33,251 nt of DNA. It comes from a virus. Where the stretch lies: positions 1-33,251 of the IMG/VR virus record IMGVR_UViG_3300047322_000313; one strand, 5' to 3'. Positions 20,179 through 27,900 of this stretch are shown one piece after another. The position numbers were made by a program, and so were the translations under genes. The notes under the pieces were generated by a model. It was not told where the DNA came from and ran no database searches. It worked only from the letters and a program-made list of their open reading frames with translations. Every line of letters begins with the position of its first letter. Within the stretch, counting starts at the first letter, position 1.

Positions 20179-21033
20179 TCAGTAAAAGCTGTTGACGTTG
20201 CTGATGGGATTGACCAGCGGGATCCACGGGCACCCGCCGAAGTTGTTCACGTTGCCGTGCATCCGACAGCCGCTAAGCTTGTGGTCGCACCCGAGGGACA
20301 CGGACACCGTTGAGCCGATGGCCAGGTCCGTAGGGATGCCGTTCAGCAGGAGATCCGTGCTGACGCCCAAGCCGTCTGAAACCAGCAAGATCGTCCGGTT
20401 AACGGTGTTGCCGGTACCGGTCACCCAGGAGACCAGGCCGCCATGGAACAAGGCCGGATCTAGAGCACCGAACCAGCCCCCTGGCAGCTTGACCGTCATG
20501 CCATCGAGGTTCTGCACTGCGGCGGTTACGGTGGCCGCAGTCTTGTTCGCCTGGCATTGCGCGCTGTACAGAACGTGGGGGCACCCGTACTGGAAGTTCC
20601 GGCGCAAACCCGGCCGGCGCGTTGACGTGCCGATGGGCTCGCAGGTCAACTTCGTTTCGTCGACCTCGACGGAGAAGCCCAGCACCCGACCCGACCAGAG
20701 CCGCAGGAACTGGGCGTCCGGATCGTTACGGTCGCCCCGGTAGATTGAAACCTCGACCACGGAATCCGGAGGGCCAGTGCGGAACAGCTCCGTCAGCGGG
20801 CTGTTGAACGGCGTCCGGACCTCGACGGAAGACTTGTCCAGGCTTCCGGATGAATTGATTTCGGAATGCTTGATCGTGGACACGGCGTATGTATCGCCCG
20901 CGAACACGACCGGAGATTCTGAGTCCGTCAGGAAAACCTTGTTGGCCACGCCGGAGCCGTACACCACCTCGTATAGGTGGATCGGCTCCGCTAGGCTACG
21001 GCTGGACTGGAAGAAAGAGAGCATAGGCTGCAT
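20179..21033 (-). CDS. Baseplate hub-like protein (DUF2163/BR0599-type), 284 aa
   Basis: This family is found in gene transfer agents and siphoviruses and forms the hub next to the tail tube tip. Seen here: an N-terminal LAEPIHLYEVVYG (14-26), FAGDTYAVSTIKHSEINSSG (43-62), SVEVRTPFNSPLTELF (67-82), a Cys-bearing core YGCPHVLYSAQCQA (about 147-160), and the C-terminal GCDHKLSGCRMHGNVNNFGG (about 248-267) then CPWIPLVNP, diagnostic of the BR0599 segment. Cysteines may bind a metal or form disulphides. Start may be ATG 21033 or ATG 21024; both lie just at or below the degenerate palindromes at 21032-21069. Confidence 0.8.
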   Translation of the reverse strand: MQPMLSFFQSSRSLAEPIHLYEVVYGSGVANKVFLTDSESPVVFAGDTYAVSTIKHSEINSSGSLDKSSVEVRTPFNSPLTELFRTGPPDSVVEVSIYRGDRNDPDAQFLRLWSGRVLGFSVEVDETKLTCEPIGTSTRRPGLRRNFQYGCPHVLYSAQCQANKTAATVTAAVQNLDGMTVKLPGGWFGALDPALFHGGLVSWVTGTGNTVNRTILLVSDGLGVSTDLLLNGIPTDLAIGSTVSVSLGCDHKLSGCRMHGNVNNFGGCPWIPLVNPISNVNSFY

Positions 21034-21069
21034 TCATCCGAAAGTTGGATATTCAATAAACAGATGAAA
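21032..21069. promoter_or_regulatory. Two degenerate copies of the dispersed palindrome
   Basis: ATTCATC-CGAAA-GTTGGAT (21032-21050) abuts ATTCAAT-AAACA-GATGAAA (21051-21069). Both keep the 5-bp spacer but have mismatched arms. They fill the only sizeable gap (55 bases) in this part of the tail operon. On the minus strand GATGAAT is followed by TATGCT after 6 bases (8 in the true promoter sites), and that hexamer overlaps an ATG, so promoter activity is doubtful. Confidence 0.4.
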
Positions 21070-21088
21070 CCCGCCGCACGCCAAAGGG

Positions 21089-22837
21089 TCAAGCCGTTTC
21101 GGCAGGAAGATCCTCGAGGGTCGTCATCGTCATCTGGACGTTGGCCACCGAACTGGTCACCCACTCGACGGTCAGCTCGTCCGATACCAGGCGCCACGCG
21201 GGGCACCAGCCGCACATAACCACGGTATCGACCGACACGTCCTCGTCCCAGCCGGAGGCGAGGGTGATCAGCGAGTCAGAGCCGCCGCTGTCCGTCACGG
21301 CCTGCACGGATACAACTTTTCTGATCTGGACGGTGCCGCTACGCATCTGCGCGAAGATCGCCTTCTGTACGGTCGAGTCCTTGTAAAACTTGGCGAAGTC
21401 GGTGCCGGCCACGCGGAGGCTCAGCGATCCGGCGTTGGCCAGGATCTTCGGCTGGAAGTCGTACTCCCACGTCGGCATGTAGAACTCGCCCTGCCGACCG
21501 TGCATACGTTTGAAGAAATCCAGCAGCAGATCCGCATCGGCGGCGTTCCGGGCCAGGTAGGTCGCACGCTTTGTCTCGTAGCCGAACGCGACCGGCGTGA
21601 AGCGCGCCACCGGCCCACGACCGTAGTCCACCAGATCGACGTCGTGCGAGAACGTCCCTTCCACCGGAGTAGCCCAGTTCGGCTTGAGCAGAAACACCTC
21701 CCGGCCGTTGAAGGAAATCGCCGCAGCGGGGGGCGCCACGTAGAGTTCCGACACTGGGGAGACCTTGAACACGACGGAGACGGTGGCCACGGCGTTGGTC
21801 AATCGAGGTGCGGTGATGCTGGTGTCGAGGTTACCCGTGAGGCCGGGGTAAACCCGGGTACCGGCTGGCCAAAGCTGCACGGACTGGGTTTTAAACTGCA
21901 CGGTGGTGTCGGTCACCGCCAGCACCAGACGGATGTCCTGGAAGCCGTTGTAGTTCAGGATCAATTGGACGCCGGGGGCGATCCAGCCGGGGACCGCGGC
22001 AAATGTCATCGTGTCGGTACCGACCAGCATCGCGGCGACAGAATCGACCTTCCGGGTCAGTTCCGGAAGCGCGAAAGCCCGGTGCTGCCAGTACCACATA
22101 TTATCCTTGAGCGCCCGGAACCGGTCGCCGTTGACGTGGGACATGAAAGTCAGTGTCTTGCGCGGGGAGTGCCGATTGGCGATCCGCTGCTCCCGGCCGG
22201 AGCGACTCACACCGACCAACGTCTGGAACTGATAGTTGATCTGGTAGGTAGCCCCGGTCGGTGGCCACGCCGGGGTGAGCCCCGCCTGACGCACACGGCT
22301 CCCGACGACGTGCATAACGAACGTGACAGGCACGTCGAAGACCCAGTTTACGAGCGTGTCCAGCGCTGCGGGGCCTTCAGCGGTGGCGACCACGTTGTAC
22401 GTGACCTCCTGGAGCTTGCTGATCGCAGCCGGTGGGGCAGCACCCTCGACCCGTAGGCCTTGGGCTGAGTCGTAGCCGATAGAAGACAGCGTCACGGAGC
22501 GCCGGATGTAGGCGTTCCAGAGCTTCACGACCATGATCGCGTCCGAGGTAATCGCACTGAAGTCGATGCTCGTCGGGCTAAGGTAGATCCGGTTGTAGTA
22601 GTCGTCGAAATACGTTGGAACCCAGACGCCGACCCGGTTCGCGTAGGGGTGCATGTTGAGCACACCGGCAGGCGTTTTCGCCCCGGTCTTCAACTTCCCT
22701 GGAGTTCCCGGGTCGTACAAGCCACGCGGACCCGGCGCCCAGGTGAAGCCAGCCGGGGTGGTGTTCGGGGCTTTGTCGGGCACCTCGAACAGGCCGTTCG
22801 TCCCGGTGAGGATCTTCGCGCCGGCTACCGTGGTCAT
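21089..22837 (-). CDS. Tail-tip/distal tail structural protein, 582 aa
   Basis: Starts MTTVAGAKILTGTNGLFEVPD. Beta-rich with a segment YLARNAADADLLLDFFKRMHGRQ (about 425-447), then GEFYMPTWEYDFQPKILANAG (about 448-468), like parts of phage minor tail proteins that contact the hub: this 'GEFYMPTW' stretch recurs in tail genes next to BR0599 hubs. Its C-terminus includes DELTVEWVTSSVANVQMTM. Acts in the tail tip between the tape measure end and the hub. Exact family not named. Confidence 0.65.
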   Translation of the reverse strand: MTTVAGAKILTGTNGLFEVPDKAPNTTPAGFTWAPGPRGLYDPGTPGKLKTGAKTPAGVLNMHPYANRVGVWVPTYFDDYYNRIYLSPTSIDFSAITSDAIMVVKLWNAYIRRSVTLSSIGYDSAQGLRVEGAAPPAAISKLQEVTYNVVATAEGPAALDTLVNWVFDVPVTFVMHVVGSRVRQAGLTPAWPPTGATYQINYQFQTLVGVSRSGREQRIANRHSPRKTLTFMSHVNGDRFRALKDNMWYWQHRAFALPELTRKVDSVAAMLVGTDTMTFAAVPGWIAPGVQLILNYNGFQDIRLVLAVTDTTVQFKTQSVQLWPAGTRVYPGLTGNLDTSITAPRLTNAVATVSVVFKVSPVSELYVAPPAAAISFNGREVFLLKPNWATPVEGTFSHDVDLVDYGRGPVARFTPVAFGYETKRATYLARNAADADLLLDFFKRMHGRQGEFYMPTWEYDFQPKILANAGSLSLRVAGTDFAKFYKDSTVQKAIFAQMRSGTVQIRKVVSVQAVTDSGGSDSLITLASGWDEDVSVDTVVMCGWCPAWRLVSDELTVEWVTSSVANVQMTMTTLEDLPAETA

Positions 22838-22839
22838 GG

Positions 22840-23925
22840 TTATTCGACCTCTTCGTAAGCCATACCCGCGTACAGGCTGGTGTTGTCAGACGGGAAGCAG
22901 TAGGGCGTGCTGACGGTCGCGTACCCCTTAATAGGGACGCTCGGTGCGGCGCTTTTCCTGAACAGAGGGAACACCCGCCAGGTCGAACTGCCGATGGTAA
23001 TCGTGGACCCCGGGTCCAGGTCTTCCATATGCACCAGCCGCACGCCAGCCGCACGCCCCACGGCTTGGAAATACTGCACACCGGTCGCACGCTTACCCAC
23101 GTACAGGTTGACCGGGGTCAATATCTGAGCGCCCGCGTAAGGGCTCTTCCCCGCGTTCATGTAGCCGGTATTGATCGAGTCACCGAAGCCTCCGATAACC
23201 AGCTGATCGCCGAAGGCTGCAAACGAGTTATGGATGTCCGTATTGCTGAACGCATTGCCGTTCGTGTTGAACGAAGACCACGGGTTGGTCTTGAGCGCGG
23301 GGTCCAGATACAAGCCACCGTTACTGATGTTGACGGGTCCGTACCCGGTGTTCTCCGCAGTGAACGGCCACGAGATATAGCCGTTCCCGTAAGAGTTGTC
23401 CCATTTGACGATGCTGTCGTTAAAGGAGGTGATCGGTACCGGGCAGTACGACGAACCGGTGATGACCTCGCCGCCAGCAAACGAGCTGAGTTTCTCGATG
23501 TAGCCCATATAGAAGTGCCGGTATAGGTTGAACCCGTACTCGATGATCCCTGCGATATAGGTCTTGCCCGAGTCGCTCGAGCCGCCCGACAGCTTCCCGT
23601 ACAGGTGCAACTTGGTCGGCTGCGACACGACAACCGAGCCTGCGGTATTGCCGGAGGTCGGGTTCATCTTCGGCGATTCAGCCCAGGCGACAATGCTGCC
23701 GGTGACGTTCAGCTGAAGCTCGACCCGCTCCCGGCGAGTCTCTGCCGCGCCGATGTTGTTGGTCCGGATAGTAAAGACCTTGGCTCCGGTAAACGTCGGG
23801 TGCTGGACTGTCTTCTCAGTGCTGCTGACCGATGTTGTGGTGAAGCCCAACGAAGCGGCGAACGTGGCCACCAGTGCCGGGATGTCGGTGTTCGCTGTGA
23901 TCGCGGATGCCTGATAAGTCGTCAT
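22840..23925 (-). CDS. Putative tail-tip protein, 361 aa
   Basis: Starts MTTYQASAITANTDIPALVATFAASLG. Beta-rich and Gly/Ser/Asn-rich, with TYIAGIIEYGFNLYRHFYMGYIEKL (about 122-146), of which the Tyr-rich pattern resembles a segment of the next gene product (23929), so the two may be paralogues. C-terminus: RLVHMEDLDPGSTITIGSSTWRVFPLFRK (about 300-328) looks like a beta-sandwich with a loop, seen in other phage tail proteins. Probably part of the virion. Confidence 0.6.
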   Translation of the reverse strand: MTTYQASAITANTDIPALVATFAASLGFTTTSVSSTEKTVQHPTFTGAKVFTIRTNNIGAAETRRERVELQLNVTGSIVAWAESPKMNPTSGNTAGSVVVSQPTKLHLYGKLSGGSSDSGKTYIAGIIEYGFNLYRHFYMGYIEKLSSFAGGEVITGSSYCPVPITSFNDSIVKWDNSYGNGYISWPFTAENTGYGPVNISNGGLYLDPALKTNPWSSFNTNGNAFSNTDIHNSFAAFGDQLVIGGFGDSINTGYMNAGKSPYAGAQILTPVNLYVGKRATGVQYFQAVGRAAGVRLVHMEDLDPGSTITIGSSTWRVFPLFRKSAAPSVPIKGYATVSTPYCFPSDNTSLYAGMAYEEVE

Positions 23926-23928
23926 GGG

Positions 23929-24981
23929 TTACTCCAGGGCCAGTGCCCAGTATTCGCTCACGTCGGTGCGCTGGACGTTGGGGACCACCAAGTGGTTCAC
24001 GCCGGCTACGGTGATAATGTTTTCCGCGACGTTGCCGATCCCGGGTACCGAGAAGCACCCGTCCAGGACGCCGTAGGTGATCGGGTTCGGCGTGCCAGTA
24101 GTGTCGAAGGACATCAGGGTGATCGGCGTAAGCGGCATTTCCCCGTTCAGGCCGGCGATCATCTGCGCCCGGATGGTGTTGTAGCCGATCTGGCTGGCCG
24201 ACGAGTAGTTGAAGTTCCCGCCCAGCGAATCGCCGACCGTGTAGGGGCCCATGCGGTCAGGGAACGCCCGTGGCCCCACGATAAAGCGCGGGATGTCCAT
24301 CGTGCCGAGGTAGTCGACCGTGCCGCCGCGCCAGATGCCTTCCGGCGTGAGCATGAGTGCAGGACTATCGTAGTAGTTGCCTGAGTAGCTGTAGAAGCCC
24401 TTCGGGTACGTGAAATGCCGGTACGACTCGGCGGTGTTCGCCCGCCAGGAGACGATGTTCTCCCCCGTGGTCTGGGACTGGGTGGTGCCGCCCACCGTGC
24501 CTCCGATGAAATACGGCGCTGGGTAGGTGCTGGGCCGCGCATACGGGAGGTACAAGCCGCCGTACATCGCCTGGTAGATCGTCGAAATCTTGATCACCAC
24601 GACGAAGCGGCGACCGTTGGCCACGAACCAATACTGCATCGGATTCTGGTCGAGGAAGATTTTCGGCTGCTGGACTGACGAGTTGACGTGGCCGTTGTAC
24701 CGGGTTGCCGTTGGGATGACGCCCGTGCTGCCGCAGAGGTTGACCGTCGATTCGCCGGCAGTGAGCGCACCGTCCTGACGCCAAAGCCCGACGTACACCT
24801 GATCGGTACCGGAGAGACCCGGGCCCTTGAGCACCAGTTCCTCGTTCGGCCGGGTCGCGTGAGACCAGGCGACAGTCCATGCCTGGCCGGCAGCGACCAG
24901 ACTCGAATCACTGGTGAGGAAGGTTTTCAGCTTGTTCCAAAGGTCGACATGATCTGTCGCCGTGCCGGTCGAATAGGCCAC
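23929..24981 (-). CDS. Putative tail-tip protein, 350 aa, GTG start
   Basis: I place the start at GTG 24981 (VAYSTGTATDHVDLWNKL), since AGGAGA lies 8 bases upstream and the tape measure gene ends at 24995; the open frame to 25104 would overlap it by 110 bases in an Arg/Ser/Pro-rich, non-native translation. The protein is beta-rich with QYWFVANGRRFVVVIKIST (about 125-143), YGGLYLPYARPSTYPAPYF and GFYSYSGNYYDSPALML. Likely a structural protein of the tail tip, first gene after the tape measure. Confidence 0.7.
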   Translation of the reverse strand: MAYSTGTATDHVDLWNKLKTFLTSDSSLVAAGQAWTVAWSHATRPNEELVLKGPGLSGTDQVYVGLWRQDGALTAGESTVNLCGSTGVIPTATRYNGHVNSSVQQPKIFLDQNPMQYWFVANGRRFVVVIKISTIYQAMYGGLYLPYARPSTYPAPYFIGGTVGGTTQSQTTGENIVSWRANTAESYRHFTYPKGFYSYSGNYYDSPALMLTPEGIWRGGTVDYLGTMDIPRFIVGPRAFPDRMGPYTVGDSLGGNFNYSSASQIGYNTIRAQMIAGLNGEMPLTPITLMSFDTTGTPNPITYGVLDGCFSVPGIGNVAENIITVAGVNHLVVPNVQRTDVSEYWALALE

Positions 24982-24994
24982 GAGTGATCTCCTG

Positions 24995-27900
24995 TTAGAC
25001 GCCCAGTGCTCCGCGCACGGAGGACTTGTTTGCCCGCATAAAGTTGATGATCGCCCGCTGGCCCTGGATGTCTTCCACACCTGCGGAAACAAAGCTACCG
25101 GCATCGATGGCGTTCACGATCTTGACGTTACTGCCGCCCGCGCCACCGGCTCCCGCACTGGCAGCGGCGAGCGCCTGCTTCTCGGCCAGGGCTTTCTCCT
25201 GCTCGACGGTACGAATGGTTTCACCCTTTTGCAGGATCGTCGGGATTTCGTCGGACTTGAGGCCGGCGATACCGCCTGTGTGGTAGCGGACGGCGTTGTT
25301 GAACCACGAAGGGCTGACCGCCCGGGAGCCGATGCTTTGGCCAACCACGCCGCCGCTGTGCGCTACGCCGCCGATGGCAGCCAAGACGCCCTGGCCTACA
25401 GCCCCCGTGGCTCCGGTGGTGCCGCTGAACAGCGCTTTCATCGCGTTGAACAGCGCCTGCTTGGCGATCATCTGAGCGATCTTCAGCAGGAAGTCCGAGG
25501 CGAAGTTCTGGAAGGCTTCCTTGAGCGAGCCGAACACGTTGCCGGTTTCGCGAATCTTCGCGAGCCAGTTGTCCATGCCGGTGACCATGCCGCCGCCGAG
25601 TTCCTTACCGACGTTCTGGAAGGTCAAGATCCCTTGCTCGCCGACCTTGACCAGCGAGTTCTGGATGTTCTTCAGCTGGGCAATCGCGGCCTGGGCCTTC
25701 GGCGAATTGCCGCTGGCCTCCCAGAAGGCGATCATCTTCTTGAGCGCGGTGTCCAGCTGTGCGCTGACGCTCTTCAGTTGGATTTGCAGCTGGTCGTAGG
25801 CCACCAGATCGCCCTGTTTCTGGGCGAACGTCATCTGTTGCAGGATGTCCCGGCGCAGCTGTTGCAGCGTTGCGATGTCCTGCTCACCCTTGACCTGAGC
25901 TTTCTTCGCGTCGGCGATGTCCCACTCGGCCTGCTTCTTCTTCTGGGCTTCCGTGGTGCTTTGGACGATCAGCGTCCGCTCAGCCGAGGTCAGTTCAGTG
26001 CCGGCTTTCTTGGCCGCGTTCTCTTCCTTGGTCACTGCCAGGGAGATCGCCTGATCCAGCGTGTGGCGCTTGGCCGACTCCGCTGTCATCTGCTGGACTT
26101 CGAGGTTGCCCATGAGGCTGTCGTGGAACTTCTTCGACGTCTCCAGCATGGTCTCATAGACCTTGGCCATCCCTTCTGGGTTGAAGTTCGGTCCTTGCTG
26201 GAAGATCGCGGCTTCCTGGTTACGACGGCCGGCGTTGACACCCGCGTTGTCGGTACCCAGCGCCCGGATAGACTTGGCGATCTCTTCCGAGCTGCCCGAC
26301 CGGACAGCCCCGACGATGCGCTCCGGCAGGCTGCCGTAGTTGTAGGCGACCGAAGTCAGCGCGGCCTGCTGCTGGACGTTGAACGAATCGAAGCGATCAG
26401 ACCCGATCTGCCCTTTGACCGTGCCCTGGAACTCGCCGATGCGGCGTACCAGATCCCGGTTGGCGTCCTCGACGTTGACCTTCATGCCTTCGGTGATCTT
26501 CTGGATCGAACCGTCCGCCAGGGTGATGGTGTCCGAGCCGAAGCCCGCCCGGAAAGCGTTGACGTCGAACTTCGCGGTCGGCTGGAAGCCTTCGAACTGC
26601 TTGATCAGCTTCGACGACATATCGACGCCACTGCCTTCCGACGTCAGCAGCTTGGTGATCTCGCCGAACTCTTTCTTCTTGAACTGCTCGTTGATGTCGT
26701 TTTGCGCAGTCTGTACCAGCGTCAGGAATTCCCGGTACTTGTCGCTCGACTTGTCCAGGCCCTCGATCAGGTTGGCCGTTTTCAGGATTTCGTCGAGTTC
26801 CTTGAGGTCCTCGAGGCGCTTCATTTCATCCTTGAGGCTCGGGATCTTCCCTTTCAGGATGTCGATCTGCTTCCCGAGCAGGACAAACGGATCGATGACC
26901 TTGGTCGCGGTGATCAGGCCGGCGTCTTCCGCCATCTTCTTGATCGACAGGCCCAGCTGCGCAATCAGAGGGGCTACGGCCGATGCGTTACCGCCCAGCT
27001 CGTTGACCACAACGCCCTGCTTAGCGACCGCCTGCTCCGCGTCTGCGGTGCTCTGCAACAGCCCCGCGTTCGCACGAATGACGTTTTTGATTTCCTCACT
27101 GACCTTGTCGTCCTTGAGCATTTCGTCCAAGGCTTTCGCGTAGTCGGTGACCGTGACCTTGCCGAGGACCATGTCGTCCGTCAGCTGGCCGATCACCTTG
27201 CCCGCATCGCCCAGGCCGCCCTGCTTCAGGAAGATGGTACCGCCAAGGGTGCCAGCCAGCTTCTGGGCCAGCGGGATCAGCTGCCCGCTGAAGGCTTTCT
27301 CGAGATCGCCCAGCGTCTTCTCTGCCTGGCCAAGCGATACGCCTTTCACGGCCTTGGCCCAGTCGCCGGCTTTATCCTTCGCCTGGGTGTAGACATCGAG
27401 CAGCGCGAAGACCTGGCGCTGATGCTCTTCCACTGCGCTGGTGGCCGCCTCGGTACCGGTCATCCAGTAGGTGAACGCCAGCGACAACCCGGTGATGATA
27501 AGACCCGGCAGACCGCCCATGAGCGCCATCACACCGCGCAGCACGTTGAGCGCACCCGTCAGGATGCCCGCAGAAATGCTCGCCGCTGTCATGGCCCCGC
27601 TGCTGGTGCGCAGACCGGCTGCCAACGAGTTCAAGGACAGCTGGAGTCGAGTCGTCAGCGGTACCGCCGTCGACACGGTGGCGTTGTACACACCGCCCAC
27701 ACTCGCGAAGGCATTGAACGAGCGAGTCGTATCCTGCATCGCCGGGGGCAACGGTTTCATTGCCGTCACGATCTTGGTAAAGCCGGCGCTCAGACCGGTG
27801 CCGAAGTCGAGAATCTTCATCCCCAGCCACAACGAGAAAACCGCTGTGATCGGGGTCATGTAGTTCGGGATCTGGGCGAGGATCTTCACCAGGCCACCGG

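Noticed and set aside
21500-22456. 318-codon plus-strand frame within the tail-tip gene
   Set aside because: His/Arg/Gly-rich shadow of a well-formed minus-strand gene with family-like motifs.
24982-25104. Upstream extension of the tail-tip gene to 25104
   Set aside because: It would overlap the end of the tape measure gene; the GTG at 24981 has an AGGAGA and fits the gap.
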